Assembly (NCBI GenBank): GCA_900315755.1
Contig: ONAI01000032.1
Location: 1 to 32,012 of the forward strand
Direction: 5' to 3'
DNA length: 32,012 nucleotides
From: an uncultured Ruminococcus sp.
GTDB taxonomy: Bacteria; Bacillota; Clostridia; Oscillospirales; Ruminococcaceae
The notes beneath the pieces are model-generated. The model saw nothing but the letters and a program-made list of their open reading frames with translations. It was not told where the DNA came from and did no database searches. Below are positions 6,697-17,064 of this stretch, one piece after another; position 1 is the stretch's first letter, and each line of letters begins with the position of its first letter. A program made the position numbers and the translations under genes.

Positions 6697-7221
6697 ATGG
6701 ATACTTTTGCTGAACAGCTTGTGAAGAAAAATGAGACCTCGGCTGACAAAAAACGCAGGATAATACTCATTTTGCTTGGAATACTTCTTACTATTGCGAT
6801 GACTCTGCTGTCGTTCCTTCAGCTTGATAAGCCGCTTCTGGCTTTTCTGGGAATGATCCTTGCAGCTGCTTCGGGATATGGCACATATTTCATAGTTCAG
6901 GGAACACATATCGAATATGAGTATGCTTTCACTAACGGTGATCTTGATGTTGCCAAGATAATCGCAAAGAAGAAGCGTGTTGAGATGCTTACGGTCGATG
7001 TCAGGACATTCAGCGATTTTGGAAAATATAATGACGAAATGGAAGAGACCAAGGATATGACGGTCATTTTCGCTTCGGACAATATCGCTTCACATGAATA
7101 CTATGCGGATTTCAATCATCAGTATTACGGCAAAACAAGACTTGTTTTTGTGCCGGATAAGAATATACTTGAGTGTTTAACAAGGTCGCTGCCGCCGAAA
7201 CTCAGGCATAAACAGCAGTGA
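6697..7221 (+). CDS. Small two-helix membrane protein, DUF6106-like
   Basis: This 174-residue protein has a charged N-terminus (1-21), two hydrophobic segments (about 22-43 and 46-66) and a cytoplasmic-looking domain of about 105 residues with a KKKRVEMLTVDVRTFSDFGK stretch. The architecture resembles small clostridial membrane proteins labelled DUF6106; that label is from memory and unchecked. The function is unknown. GGAG upstream supports the start. It is the first gene of a transcript that probably continues into nnr 37 bases later. Confidence 0.75.
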   Translation: MDTFAEQLVKKNETSADKKRRIILILLGILLTIAMTLLSFLQLDKPLLAFLGMILAAASGYGTYFIVQGTHIEYEYAFTNGDLDVAKIIAKKKRVEMLTVDVRTFSDFGKYNDEMEETKDMTVIFASDNIASHEYYADFNHQYYGKTRLVFVPDKNILECLTRSLPPKLRHKQQ

Positions 7222-7258
7222 TCCGTTAATTATCATCAGGCTGACGGAGGTGTTTTAA

Positions 7259-8962
7259 ATGCAGATAGTATCGCCAAAACAAATGCGGAAGATCGAAGAG
7301 CGTTCAGAGGAGATTGGAGTTTCAAGAAAAACGCTCATGGAGAATGCCGGAAAGGCTCTGGCAAGTGTTATTGATGAGTATTGCCGCAAAGAACCGCATA
7401 TCTCGCCGGAGGAAAAGACCATTGTCTTCCTCGCGGGCAAGGGTAATAACGGCGGAGACTGCTTTGCTGCGGCAAATAATCTCGTTTACCGCGGTTACAG
7501 GATAACCATTGTAAGTGTCGGCGGAAAACCGGTCTCGGAACTTGCTGCCGAGATGTATGACAGGCTTCCTAAAGACAGGGTAGAGTTCCTTGAAGGTTAC
7601 AGAAGCGAGAATGTTGAGGCTGCACTTGAAGCAGCTGAACTCGACTATATGTCCATTCCTCAGAATCGTGAGAGCGACCGCGAAGGGGCTTCAAGTCCGC
7701 TTGATGATATTATGCAGAAGGAACAGCAGCGCATGAGGCAGGTCAAAAATGCAGTACTCCGCGCTTATGTCATTGTAGACGGCGTTTTCGGAACAGGCTT
7801 TCATGGTCAGCTTGATTACGAGTGTGCCGGAATATTCAATATTGGTTCTGGTGCTTACCGTATCGCTGTTGACGTTCCGAGCGGCGGAAACTGCTCGACA
7901 GGTACTGTATCGCACGATATTTTCAAGGCTGATGAAACAGTTACCTTCGGCTTCCTGAAAACAGGCATGACGCAGTTCCCACTGAAAAAATACTGCGGAA
8001 AGATAACGGTTGCGGATATAGGCATACCTTGCAAGGCTGTTGAAGCTATTGAAGGGGAACGCAAGTATTATAAGATAGAGAGAAATCATCTTGCCTCTTT
8101 TCCGCCTAATCGTGAACGCGATTCGCATAAGGGTATGTTCGGCAATGTGCTTGTTATCGCAGGCAGCTCCTCTATGAGAGGTGCAGCGGCATTCGCTGCT
8201 ATGGGAGCACTCAGAACAGGAGCAGGTCTGGTAAGATTAGCTTCTGTTGAGAAGTGTATAGATACAGTTGCGGCTCTTGTTCCCGAAGCTACCTACATTG
8301 AACTTGAAAGCGATGATTACGGATATATGCTCTATGACAGCAGCAAGAAGCCTCTTCTTGAAGCTATGGAAAAAGCAAGCGCGATAGTTATAGGCTGCGG
8401 CATGGGCGTTACTCCGGATACGATAGAAATAACGAAATTTGTAACAGAAAACGCGAAATGTCCGGTAATTATTGATGCAGATGGAATAAATTGCATTGCT
8501 TCGGACATAGATATACTATTGAAGAAGCAGACAAACGTTATTATCACGCCGCACGTCGGAGAAATGGCAAGGCTGCTTGATTGCGATAATAATATGGTTA
8601 ATGATAATCGTCTTGTGGTCGCTGAAAAATATGCAGAGCAGTATGGCGTAACAGTAGTCCTTAAAGGTGCGGGTACAGTCGTTGCAAACAGTCATACCAC
8701 TGCTGTGAACCATAACGGCAACCCCGGAATGAGTGTCGGCGGAAGCGGAGATATTCTTGCCGGAATGATAGGCGCTATTGCTGCACAGGGCTGCGGAGTC
8801 TATGACAGCGCTTGTGCAGGAGTTTATATGCACGGCCTTGCAGGAGATGCTGCCGCTGATAAACGCGGTCAGGAAGCAATGCTGCCGCGTGATATTGTTG
8901 ACTGTATATCTGATTCTTTCAGGATACTAAAGGAAAAGAAGAAAAACAGGGCTGATAGGTGA
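7259..8962 (+). CDS. nnr: Bifunctional NAD(P)H-hydrate repair enzyme (epimerase and dehydratase)
   Basis: This cytoplasmic enzyme repairs damaged hydrated NADH and NADPH. The N-terminal YjeF_N domain (about 1-250) epimerises the hydrate; GKGNNGGDCF (60-69) and VDGVFGTG (173-180) are its hallmark motifs. The C-terminal ribokinase-like domain (about 275-560) is the ADP-dependent dehydratase, with GMFGNVLVIAGS (292-303), the ADGIN motif (407-411), and GGSGDILAG (494-502) containing catalytic Asp498. At 567 residues it is longer than the usual 490-520, because the N-domain carries an extra charged stretch at about 118-162. GGAGG upstream fixes the start. It appears to be cotranscribed with the gene before and perhaps the lipoprotein after. 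Confidence 0.93.
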   Translation: MQIVSPKQMRKIEERSEEIGVSRKTLMENAGKALASVIDEYCRKEPHISPEEKTIVFLAGKGNNGGDCFAAANNLVYRGYRITIVSVGGKPVSELAAEMYDRLPKDRVEFLEGYRSENVEAALEAAELDYMSIPQNRESDREGASSPLDDIMQKEQQRMRQVKNAVLRAYVIVDGVFGTGFHGQLDYECAGIFNIGSGAYRIAVDVPSGGNCSTGTVSHDIFKADETVTFGFLKTGMTQFPLKKYCGKITVADIGIPCKAVEAIEGERKYYKIERNHLASFPPNRERDSHKGMFGNVLVIAGSSSMRGAAAFAAMGALRTGAGLVRLASVEKCIDTVAALVPEATYIELESDDYGYMLYDSSKKPLLEAMEKASAIVIGCGMGVTPDTIEITKFVTENAKCPVIIDADGINCIASDIDILLKKQTNVIITPHVGEMARLLDCDNNMVNDNRLVVAEKYAEQYGVTVVLKGAGTVVANSHTTAVNHNGNPGMSVGGSGDILAGMIGAIAAQGCGVYDSACAGVYMHGLAGDAAADKRGQEAMLPRDIVDCISDSFRILKEKKKNRADR

Positions 8963-9046
8963 TTTCTTCGCCTGAAATACATTATATAGCCAGCCACGGA
9001 AGTATAAAGTCTGTTCAATACTATGATTTCAGAATGGAGAATCAAT

Positions 9047-9643
9047 ATGAAAAGACTTATTACATTTGCGGCGGCAATAGTGATGTCGCTTTGTACAGTT
9101 TCCTGTTCAGTGCCGATGAAGAACGATTCTGTCCGCAGAAACGGACTTTCTTCCGGATTTACCGGAGATGTTTCGATCACTATTGATAAGCTTCAGGCAG
9201 AAGGGATAGTGCAGAGATCGGGAGAGGGAGACTGGAATATCGAGTTTTCTGCACCTAATACGCTCAGCGGAGTCAGACTTGATTTTAACGAAGGTAATGT
9301 GAGCGCCTCATATAAGGGACTTACGTTTTCGGTTCCGCAGTCGGCAGTTCCGGTAAAATCCATGATGCTGAACCTTATAAAGGCTGTTGACGACAATGCA
9401 GCTCAAACTGAACTAAAGGGTGAAGAAAAGGATGATGCTTTGCGTATAAGCGGTTCACTTGAGGGCGGCGATTATACGCTGTCTGTTGATGGTGAGGGCA
9501 ATCTCTCGGGATTTGATATGCCGAATAACAAGCTGATTATGAAATTCAGCAATATTACAGTAACATCAGCCGCAGCACAGTCTTCGGAAACTTGTGATAC
9601 AACAGCAGAAACACCTGTTGAAACTGCTTCAGCTGCTGCGTGA
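9047..9643 (+). CDS. Probable lipoprotein of unknown function
   Basis: This 198-residue protein begins MKRLITFAAAIVMSLCTVSCS: a basic start, a hydrophobic stretch and a Cys at about residue 20 in a TVSC context, fitting a lipoprotein signal with a slightly atypical lipobox. The mature part is a soluble beta-rich-looking domain; the end is low in complexity and rich in Ala, Thr and Glu. An upstream in-frame ATG at 9023 is possible, but GGAGA (9036-9040) positions the start at 9047. No family is recognised. Lipid attachment would need Lgt, which occurs in this window as a fusion. A strong terminator follows at 9670. Confidence 0.75.
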   Translation: MKRLITFAAAIVMSLCTVSCSVPMKNDSVRRNGLSSGFTGDVSITIDKLQAEGIVQRSGEGDWNIEFSAPNTLSGVRLDFNEGNVSASYKGLTFSVPQSAVPVKSMMLNLIKAVDDNAAQTELKGEEKDDALRISGSLEGGDYTLSVDGEGNLSGFDMPNNKLIMKFSNITVTSAAAQSSETCDTTAETPVETASAAA

Positions 9644-9669
9644 CGAGCGTTATCAATAATAGTTAGCTG

Positions 9670-9703
9670 CCGAGCCTTGAATAAAAGGCTCGGTATTTTT
9701 TTT
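9670..9703 (+). terminator. Intrinsic terminator after the lipoprotein gene
   Basis: CCGAGCCTT and AAGGCTCGG form a perfect 9-bp stem with a six-base loop, followed by a T8 run (9696-9703). It separates this transcript from uvrA. Confidence 0.93.
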
Positions 9704-9743
9704 GATTAAAACAAGAAAATATGTTCTGCAATGCAAAATGCTA

Positions 9744-9772
9744 TTTATTTTATTAAATTATTGTGTTATAAT
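9744..9772 (+). promoter_or_regulatory. Probable promoter of uvrA
   Basis: A perfect TATAAT (9767-9772) lies 40 bases before the uvrA start; a weak TTTATT (9744-9749) is 17 bases upstream. No LexA-type operator of the GAAC-N4-GTTC form was seen nearby. Confidence 0.6.
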
Positions 9773-9812
9773 AGATGTATATTGATCTGTAAACGGAACA
9801 GGGTGAAAAATA

Positions 9813-12638
9813 ATGACTGATAAAATAATAATAAAGGGTGCAAGAGAGAATAACCTCAAAAATATTGATCTTGAAATCCCCCGTGATAAGCTTATAGTTA
9901 TGACAGGGCTTTCAGGTTCGGGAAAATCCTCGCTTGCCTTCGATACCATATATGCCGACGGTCAGCGAAGATACGTCGAAAGCCTTTCCTCTTATGCGAG
10001 AATGTTCCTCGGACAAATGGAAAAGCCTGATGTAGACAGCATAGAAGGACTTTCTCCCGCTATATCCATAGACCAGAAAACTACATCAAAGAATCCGCGT
10101 TCAACGGTAGGAACAGTTACTGAGATATATGATTATCTCAGACTTCTTTATGCGCGTATAGGTATACCGCATTGCCCGATCTGCGGACGGGAAATTTCAC
10201 AGCAGAGCATAGACCAGATGGTCGATACGATCATGGCACTTCCGATGGGAACACGTCTTCAGCTTCTTGCACCTATCGTCAGAGGCCGCAAGGGACAGTA
10301 TGTCAAGGAACTCGAAAGCGCAAGAAAATCAGGTTTTGTACGTGTCATAATTGACGGTATAATGTATGAACTCACTGAGGACATAAAGCTTGATAAGAAC
10401 AAGAAGCACGATATTGAAATAGTTGTTGATCGTATCATAATCAAGGAAGGCATTGAATCACGTATCACAGACAGTCTCGAAACTGTGTTCAAGCTTACGG
10501 AAGGACTTGCTGCGGTAGATGTTATCGGCGGAGAGAAAATGATATTTTCCCAGAATTACGCCTGCCCTGAGCATAATATCAGTATAGGTGAGCTTGAACC
10601 TGTAATGTTTTCATTCAATAATCCGACAGGTGCTTGCCCAAAGTGTACCGGACTTGGAGTGTTCCGCCATATTGATCCGGAGCTTGTTGTCCCAAATAAG
10701 GAGCTCTCTATAATGGAGGGTGCTATTAACGCATCCGGTTGGAACAGTCTCGATGAGACCTCTATTTCTACGATGTATTATAAGGCTATTTCTGAGAAAT
10801 ATGGTGTTCCGATAGATGTACCGGTAAAAAAGCTCAAAAAGGAGCAGCTTGACCTTTTCCTCTATGGAACCGGAGACGAGGCTCTTGAACTCCGCAGACC
10901 CAAGTCGCTTGGAGGCGGAGTTTACAATTCGCCGTTCGAGGGCGTTGTGAATAACCTTGAACGCCGTTATCGTGAGACTTCGAGCGAGTGGTCAAGGAAC
11001 GACATTGAAGAATATATGAGCGAGGTCGAGTGTCCGGTATGCAAAGGAAAACGTCTCAGAGACGAGTATCTTGCGGTAACAGTCGGCGGTAAGAATATAA
11101 GTGATCTTACCGATCTTTCGGTCAGCAAGGCTATCGACTTTTTCAATTCGATAAAGCTTTCAAAGCATGATAGTTTTGTTGGCGAACGCATAATAAAGGA
11201 GATAAAGGAACGTCTGAATTTTCTTGGCAGTGTCGGACTGGAATATCTTACACTTTCACGCGCATCCGGAACCCTTTCAGGCGGCGAAAGTCAGCGCATA
11301 CGTCTTGCAACGCAGATAGGCTCATCACTTGTAGGAGTGCTGTATATCCTCGATGAACCGAGTATCGGTCTGCATCAGCGCGATAACGATAAGCTTATCG
11401 CAACATTGAAGCGTCTGCGTGATCTCGGCAATACTCTGATAGTAGTCGAGCATGACGATGATACAATGCTTGCCGCTGATTACATTGTTGATATTGGCCC
11501 TGGGGCAGGTGTCAACGGCGGAGAGGTAGTTTTTGCCGGCACCGTGGATAAGCTTCTGAAGTGTAAAAACTCAATAACCGGACAGTATCTAAGCGGCAGA
11601 AAGAAGATACCTCTTCCGGATAAGCGCCGCGAGGGAAACGGCAGTTACCTTACAGTCAAAGGCGCTTCCGAGCATAATCTCAAGGATATTGATGTAAGGA
11701 TACCTCTTGGCAAGCTTATATGTGTTACAGGAGTTTCAGGCTCTGGAAAATCGAGCCTTGTAAACGAGATAATCTATAAGCATCTTGCGGCAAAGCTCAA
11801 CAGAGCAAAAATACGCAGCGGCGCTTTCAAGGCTATTGAGGGTATCGAGGCTCTTGATAAGGTCATCTGCATAGATCAGTCTCCGATAGGACGCACTCCG
11901 CGTTCAAACCCTGCAACTTATACCGGAGTTTTCAGCGATATACGCGAACTTTTTTCAAAAACTGCCGATGCTAAGGCAAAAGGCTATTCAAGCGGACGTT
12001 TCTCCTTCAATGTAAAGGGCGGACGCTGTGAATCGTGTGAGGGCGATGGTATCATCAAGATAGAAATGCACTTTCTGCCGGATATTTACGTTCCCTGCGA
12101 GGTCTGCAAGGGTAAACGCTATAACCGCGAAACACTGGAAGTGCATTACAAGGGCAAGTCTATTTATGATGTTCTTGAAATGACAGTTGATGAGGGCGTG
12201 GAATTCTTTGAGCATATCCCTAAAATTGCACGAAAGCTAAAAACCTTGCAGGATGTAGGTCTCGGATATATCAAGATAGGTCAGCCGGCGACCACTCTTT
12301 CGGGAGGCGAGGCTCAGCGAGTTAAGCTTTCAACCGAACTCTCAAAACGCGCGACCGGTAAAACTATCTACATCCTCGATGAGCCGACTACCGGTCTGCA
12401 TAATGCGGATGTACATCGTCTTATACAGGTATTGCAGCAGCTTACCGATCAGGGGAATACAGTGCTCGTTATCGAGCATAATCTCAATGTTATCAAGGTT
12501 GCAGATCATATCATCGACCTCGGTCCTGAGGGCGGCGACGGCGGCGGACGTATTGTTGCAGAGGGTACTCCTGAGGAAGTTGCTGAGTGTCCGCAGTCCT
12601 ATACCGGACAGTACCTCAAGCCATATCTTGAAAAGTGA
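9813..12638 (+). CDS. uvrA: Excinuclease ABC subunit A
   Basis: UvrA is the damage-recognition ATPase of nucleotide excision repair; a dimer loads UvrB on damaged DNA. The 941 residues are full length. Seen are the first Walker [10 protein letters not shown] (32-40), zinc-binding CPICG and CPKCTGLG motifs, ABC signature [12 protein letters not shown] with LDEPSIGLH, the second Walker [10 protein letters not shown], the C-terminal zinc module CESCEGDG...CEVCKGKRY, and the second signature [12 protein letters not shown] with [15 protein letters not shown] upstream supports the start. It is followed after 59 bases by uvrB, so the order is uvrA-uvrB, whereas many Firmicutes have uvrB first. uvrC is not in the window. 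Confidence 0.98.
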   Translation: MTDKIIIKGARENNLKNIDLEIPRDKLIVMTGLSGSGKSSLAFDTIYADGQRRYVESLSSYARMFLGQMEKPDVDSIEGLSPAISIDQKTTSKNPRSTVGTVTEIYDYLRLLYARIGIPHCPICGREISQQSIDQMVDTIMALPMGTRLQLLAPIVRGRKGQYVKELESARKSGFVRVIIDGIMYELTEDIKLDKNKKHDIEIVVDRIIIKEGIESRITDSLETVFKLTEGLAAVDVIGGEKMIFSQNYACPEHNISIGELEPVMFSFNNPTGACPKCTGLGVFRHIDPELVVPNKELSIMEGAINASGWNSLDETSISTMYYKAISEKYGVPIDVPVKKLKKEQLDLFLYGTGDEALELRRPKSLGGGVYNSPFEGVVNNLERRYRETSSEWSRNDIEEYMSEVECPVCKGKRLRDEYLAVTVGGKNISDLTDLSVSKAIDFFNSIKLSKHDSFVGERIIKEIKERLNFLGSVGLEYLTLSRASGTLSGGESQRIRLATQIGSSLVGVLYILDEPSIGLHQRDNDKLIATLKRLRDLGNTLIVVEHDDDTMLAADYIVDIGPGAGVNGGEVVFAGTVDKLLKCKNSITGQYLSGRKKIPLPDKRREGNGSYLTVKGASEHNLKDIDVRIPLGKLICVTGVSGSGKSSLVNEIIYKHLAAKLNRAKIRSGAFKAIEGIEALDKVICIDQSPIGRTPRSNPATYTGVFSDIRELFSKTADAKAKGYSSGRFSFNVKGGRCESCEGDGIIKIEMHFLPDIYVPCEVCKGKRYNRETLEVHYKGKSIYDVLEMTVDEGVEFFEHIPKIARKLKTLQDVGLGYIKIGQPATTLSGGEAQRVKLSTELSKRATGKTIYILDEPTTGLHNADVHRLIQVLQQLTDQGNTVLVIEHNLNVIKVADHIIDLGPEGGDGGGRIVAEGTPEEVAECPQSYTGQYLKPYLEK

Positions 12639-12697
12639 CAGGTAACAGTATTTTCCATTGAAATAACCATAAAACTATGCTATGATTAGGAGGTACT

Positions 12698-14659
12698 ATG
12701 GATCATTTCGTACTCCATTCAGAATATGCTCCGGCGGGAGACCAGCCGAAGGCGATAGAGCAGTTGGTAAAGGGACTTGATTCCGGTAAAAAAGAACAGA
12801 TACTGCTTGGCGTTACCGGCTCGGGTAAGACATTCACTATGGCGAACGTCATAGCGAAAGTGAACAAGCCGACGATAGTCCTCGCTCATAATAAGATACT
12901 TGCAGCACAGCTCTGCTCGGAGTTCAGGGAGTTCTTTCCGGAAAACGCTGTTGAGTATTTTGTTTCGTATTACGATTATTATCAGCCGGAAGCTTATGTT
13001 CCGAGCACTGACAGCTACATTGAAAAGGATTCCTCGATAAATGATGAAATAGATAAACTGCGTCACTCCGCTACTACTGCTCTTGCTGAACGCAGGGATG
13101 TCATAATAGTTGCGAGCGTTTCGTGCATCTATTCGCTGGGAAGTCCGGACGAATACCGCTCAATGGTAGTCTCGATACGTCAGGGCGCAGAGAAGCCACG
13201 AGACCAGCTTATCGACGAGCTTGTGCGTATCCGTTACGAGAGAAATGACATTGCGTTTGAGCGTAACCGTTTCAGAGTCAGGGGAGACGTTGTTGAGATA
13301 TTTCCGGCGATGTCGAGCGATACCGCGGTAAGAGTAGAGTATTTCGGTGACGAGATAGACCGCATTTCTGAAATCAATGTAGTTACAGGCGAGGTTAAGG
13401 CAGTAGTTTCACACGCGGCTATATTTCCGGCTTCTCATTATATTGTCGGCGATGATAAAATGGAAAGAGCACTGAAGGAGATCGACAGGGAACTTGCTGA
13501 GCGTATAGACTATTTCCAGAAAAACAACAAGCTTATTGAGGCGCAGCGTATCGAGCAGCGTACACATTATGACATGGAGATGCTGCGTGAGGTAGGCTAT
13601 TGCAGCGGAGTTGAAAACTATTCGCGTATACTTGCAGGCAGACCGCCGGGAAGTACGCCGCAGACCTTGCTCGATCACTTTCCGGAGGATTTTCTGCTCA
13701 TTGTCGACGAGAGCCATGTCACACTTCCGCAGGTCAGGGCGATGTACGCCGGAGATCGTGCGCGTAAGACCACTCTTGTGGATTACGGTTTCCGCCTGCC
13801 GAGTGCAATGGACAACCGACCGCTGAATTTTGATGAGTTCAATGCACATATCAATCAGGCAATATACGTCAGCGCGACACCCGGACAGATAGAGCGTGAA
13901 AAGACCGATACTATCGTAGAACAGGTCATCCGTCCTACCGGGCTTGTTGATCCTGAGATAATCGTTAAGCCAACACAGGGGCAGGTCGATGATCTGCTTT
14001 CGGAAATAAATACAAGAGCGGCAAAGAATGAGAGGGTACTCGTTACTACTCTTACGAAGAAAATGGCTGAAGATCTGACAAGCTATTACGAAAACCTCGG
14101 CGTGAAGGTGCGCTATCTGCATCATGATATTGATACTATTGAGCGTATGGAGATAATCAAGGATCTGCGAAACGGAGTTTTCGATGTTCTTGTGGGAATA
14201 AATCTTCTGCGTGAAGGACTTGATATACCAGAGGTAAGCCTTATCGCAATACTTGATGCGGATAAGGAGGGCTTCCTGAGAAGTGAGACCTCACTCATTC
14301 AGACTATCGGACGTGCTGCGCGTAATGCTGAGGGTAAGGTAATAATGTATGCGGATTCTGTTACCGGCTCTATGGAACGTGCTATCAACGAGACCGAACG
14401 CCGCAGAGCGCTTCAGATAGCCTATAACGAGGAACACGGCATCGTGCCTAAGACTATTATCAAGGGAGTGCGCGATGTACTTGAGATAACCTCTAAGAAC
14501 AAGCTTGAAGCCAAGACCGGTAAGAAAAAAATGTCGGCAGCCGAACGCAGACAGCTTATCGACAAGCTTACTGTTGAGATGAAAAATGCTGCAAAGCTGC
14601 TTGAATTTGAACACGCAGCGTATCTGCGTGATAAGATCAAGGAATTGCAGGAACAATAA
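12698..14659 (+). CDS. uvrB: Excinuclease ABC subunit B
   Basis: UvrB is the helicase-like subunit that verifies damage and recruits UvrC. The 653 residues are full length. Walker A GVTGSGKT is at 38-45, the beta-hairpin [12 protein letters not shown] is at about 92-103, VDESH is motif II, and QTIGRAARN is motif VI. The C-terminal UVR domain that binds UvrC is present (about 616-653, [20 protein letters not shown]). AGGAGG five bases upstream fixes the start. It most likely shares the uvrA transcript. The next gene follows after 16 bases. Confidence 0.98.
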   Translation: MDHFVLHSEYAPAGDQPKAIEQLVKGLDSGKKEQILLGVTGSGKTFTMANVIAKVNKPTIVLAHNKILAAQLCSEFREFFPENAVEYFVSYYDYYQPEAYVPSTDSYIEKDSSINDEIDKLRHSATTALAERRDVIIVASVSCIYSLGSPDEYRSMVVSIRQGAEKPRDQLIDELVRIRYERNDIAFERNRFRVRGDVVEIFPAMSSDTAVRVEYFGDEIDRISEINVVTGEVKAVVSHAAIFPASHYIVGDDKMERALKEIDRELAERIDYFQKNNKLIEAQRIEQRTHYDMEMLREVGYCSGVENYSRILAGRPPGSTPQTLLDHFPEDFLLIVDESHVTLPQVRAMYAGDRARKTTLVDYGFRLPSAMDNRPLNFDEFNAHINQAIYVSATPGQIEREKTDTIVEQVIRPTGLVDPEIIVKPTQGQVDDLLSEINTRAAKNERVLVTTLTKKMAEDLTSYYENLGVKVRYLHHDIDTIERMEIIKDLRNGVFDVLVGINLLREGLDIPEVSLIAILDADKEGFLRSETSLIQTIGRAARNAEGKVIMYADSVTGSMERAINETERRRALQIAYNEEHGIVPKTIIKGVRDVLEITSKNKLEAKTGKKKMSAAERRQLIDKLTVEMKNAAKLLEFEHAAYLRDKIKELQEQ

Positions 14660-14675
14660 TAAAGGAGGCAGCATT

Positions 14676-15785
14676 ATGAAAAAAACGGTCCTGAAAATAC
14701 GTTACATTGTACCGCTTGGAATAATGCTGCTCATGCTGCTGTTGAATGTCATTGCACGGTGCAGCCGCAGCTTTTCGGACTTCTACGCCAGGAATATATT
14801 TCCGGTAATTGGCAGTATTTTCTCGTTTATAAGCGGATTAGCACCGTTTTCAGTGGGCGAGGTCATGATAGTTCTGCTTATACTATTGATAGCGGCAGGA
14901 CTTCCCGCAGCTGTAATAATGTTTATCGCAATGAAGAAGCACCGCAGAAAAGTTGCCGGGATAGCCGTGCTGACAGTGCTTTGGGTATCTGCTTATATAT
15001 TTGCGACCGAGACTATGAACTGCTTTATTATGTATCAGTGTACACCTTTTTCAGAGCGCTATCTCAGCCATAAGGAACATCCGCGCGAGGAACTGATACA
15101 GCTTTACGGCGCACTTATCAAGAAAACAAATTCGCTTGCGAATGAGGTGCGGCGCGATGAGGACGATCGCTTCTATATTACCTGTGATGTTGATACAGAA
15201 GCACGTAAAGCCATGAAGCGTATCGCAGACGATTATCCTCAGCTTTCCGGGTATTATCCAAAGGCTAAGCCGATCTTCTTTTCATATTTCATGAGTCAGG
15301 CAGGGCTTGCCGGTATATATTTCCCGTTCTCACTTGAAGCGAATTACAATGACGTTATGATACGCACTAACCTTCCGGATACTATCTGCCATGAATATGC
15401 ACACCTCAAAGGCATCATGCAGGAGGATGAAGCGAATTTCATAGGATATATAGCCTGTATAAAAAGCGATGAGGTCGAGTTCAGGTATTCAGGCTATCTT
15501 TCGGCGCTGGAATATGTACATAATCAGATATATGATAACGAAATAAGCGAGGCTTATCCGCTTACCGATGAAATATCTGATAAGGTAAGAGCAGACTGGT
15601 TCAGATTTCTGCCGGATGATTACTGGGAAAAGAATAAGAAAAAGGAGATAATCTCAACCGAGACTGTCAGCAGAGTGTCGGATACCGCTATTGATACTAA
15701 CATTAAGATGAACGGCAGAGAAGACGGTATGGAGTCATATTCTATGGTCGTCAGTATGCTGCTGGACTATTATTTCCATGAATGA
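14676..15785 (+). CDS. Membrane protein with a zinc-peptidase motif (DUF3810-like)
   Basis: This 369-residue protein has three hydrophobic segments (about 8-28, 60-84 and 92-112) and a large domain after the third. That domain holds HEYAH (239-243), the HExxH zinc-protease signature, and EDEANF (250-255), whose Glu could be the third ligand. This layout matches DUF3810 proteins, which are predicted metallopeptidases of unknown substrate. The longer frame opens at 14586 inside uvrB, but AGGAGG immediately before the ATG at 14676 marks the real start. It sits in the uvrA-uvrB transcript and ends at a strong terminator. No functional link to DNA repair is evident. Confidence 0.85.
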   Translation: MKKTVLKIRYIVPLGIMLLMLLLNVIARCSRSFSDFYARNIFPVIGSIFSFISGLAPFSVGEVMIVLLILLIAAGLPAAVIMFIAMKKHRRKVAGIAVLTVLWVSAYIFATETMNCFIMYQCTPFSERYLSHKEHPREELIQLYGALIKKTNSLANEVRRDEDDRFYITCDVDTEARKAMKRIADDYPQLSGYYPKAKPIFFSYFMSQAGLAGIYFPFSLEANYNDVMIRTNLPDTICHEYAHLKGIMQEDEANFIGYIACIKSDEVEFRYSGYLSALEYVHNQIYDNEISEAYPLTDEISDKVRADWFRFLPDDYWEKNKKKEIISTETVSRVSDTAIDTNIKMNGREDGMESYSMVVSMLLDYYFHE

Positions 15786-15798
15786 TCTATAAGTGATG

Positions 15799-15830
15799 CC
15801 GGGGCTTGATTACAGCCCCGGTTATTTTTT
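15799..15830 (+). terminator. Intrinsic terminator of the uvrA-uvrB transcript
   Basis: CCGGGGCT and AGCCCCGG form an 8-bp stem around TGATTAC, with T6 at 15825-15830. Confidence 0.92.
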
Positions 15831-15935
15831 GCCGTGATCCTGACGGGATTTTTCGATGTGGCTGCGATTTGCCGTCATATTACATATAAATGAGACAATA
15901 ATTTCACCGAATTGCACAAATTTAGTCTGGCGGAC

Positions 15936-15964
15936 TTTATTTATTACTTAAAGCATGATATAAT
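15936..15964 (+). promoter_or_regulatory. Probable promoter of the LacI-type regulator
   Basis: TATAAT (15959-15964) has a weak TTTATT (15936-15941) 17 bases upstream. The start codon is 57 bases downstream. I see no clear LacI-type palindrome around it. Confidence 0.55.
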
Positions 15965-16020
15965 ATTAAGGTGATTTTATGATAATAATTTTATTGATGA
16001 TATACAGCTTGAGGTGAAAC

Positions 16021-17064
16021 ATGAAAAACGGAGTAAAAATGCTTGATATAGCCGAAAAACTCGGTGTAAGTGTGGTAACTGTCTCAAATGCTCTTGCCGG
16101 ACGCGACGGCGTAAGTGACAGCATGAGGCGTAAAATCTGTGAGGTTGCTGAGAAAATGGGGTATAAGCCTTCAAATACACGCAGCAGCAAGAAAAAAGCT
16201 ATACTGCCGAACAGCATCGGAAAAAGCGTGGGTATCCTGACTTCGGAACGCTTTGTTGGGCCGAGAGGTACTTTTTACTGGGAATTGACCGTTAATATCT
16301 CAAATAAGCTTTCTCAGATGAATGTATTCACAGTTTATGAATGTGTTACTGCCGAGAACGAAAATAACGGTACTCTTCCGAATATGCTTACCGAGAAGAA
16401 GGCAGACGGCATTATCGTTATCGGACAGGTACACCGTCCGTATATCGAAATGCTCAGCAGAGTTGATGTTCCGGTCGTGTTCGTTGACTTCTACGACAGC
16501 CGCTATGACGTTGATTCGGTCAATTCCGACAGCTTCAACGGAAGCTATATCCTTACCGATCATCTTGTCAATATGGGACACAAAAAGATCGGATTCTTCG
16601 GGAATTTCAACGCAACAAGCAGTATCAACGACAGATTTCTCGGCTATCTTAAATGTCTCATCGAGAATGGTCTGGAGTATCACCGCGAGTGGACTCTCGA
16701 TGACCGTGATGACCGCGGAATACTTTATACCAAGATCAATTTCCCATCAGAAATGCCGACAGCATTTGTCTGCAACTGTGACGAAACAGCGTTCCGCGTT
16801 ATAGCTGCACTGAAATCGAAGGGAGTTCGTGTTCCTGAGGATGTATCAGTAGTCGGCTACGATAACTATACCGTTTCGAGTATAAGTGTTCCGGCTATCA
16901 CCACAATGGAAGTTGATATACGCAAAATGGCAGAGGTCTCAGTCGAACTCATGGTGAAAAAGCTTGCGAACCCTTCCTATTCTGAGGGAAGGCGCGTTAT
17001 CAGCGGAAAACTTATCGTCAAGAACAGCGTTCTTGACCTTAATGGGGGCGGATTAAATGTTTGA
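16021..17064 (+). CDS. LacI-family transcriptional regulator
   Basis: This 347-residue DNA-binding protein has an N-terminal LacI helix-turn-helix at about 7-30 (MLDIAEKLGVSVVTVSNALA) followed by the hinge helix region. From residue 68 on there is a periplasmic-binding-protein-like sensor domain, with VDVPVVFVDFYDSR and VSVVGYDNYTVSSISVPAIT as typical LacI/GalR signatures. It would bind an operator as a dimer and respond to a sugar or related small molecule; the ligand cannot be read from sequence. GAGGTG upstream supports the start. It overlaps the next gene by 8 bases. No sugar transporter or glycosidase is adjacent, so its target is uncertain. Confidence 0.92.
   Translation: MKNGVKMLDIAEKLGVSVVTVSNALAGRDGVSDSMRRKICEVAEKMGYKPSNTRSSKKKAILPNSIGKSVGILTSERFVGPRGTFYWELTVNISNKLSQMNVFTVYECVTAENENNGTLPNMLTEKKADGIIVIGQVHRPYIEMLSRVDVPVVFVDFYDSRYDVDSVNSDSFNGSYILTDHLVNMGHKKIGFFGNFNATSSINDRFLGYLKCLIENGLEYHREWTLDDRDDRGILYTKINFPSEMPTAFVCNCDETAFRVIAALKSKGVRVPEDVSVVGYDNYTVSSISVPAITTMEVDIRKMAEVSVELMVKKLANPSYSEGRRVISGKLIVKNSVLDLNGGGLNV

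Noticed and set aside
9744-9812. LexA-type operator before uvrA
   Set aside because: Looked for GAAC-N4-GTTC and close variants; none were found.
12658-12686. TTGAAA-17-TATGAT promoter match just before uvrB
   Set aside because: Transcription would start inside or after the uvrB ribosome binding site, so it could not produce a normal mRNA.
13409-14125. 238-codon minus-strand frame inside uvrB
   Set aside because: It is a shadow of the uvrB coding frame on the opposite strand, with no ribosome binding site.
14586-14675. Upstream extension of the metallopeptidase-like gene into the uvrB end
   Set aside because: No ribosome binding site at 14586, while AGGAGG lies directly before the ATG at 14676.
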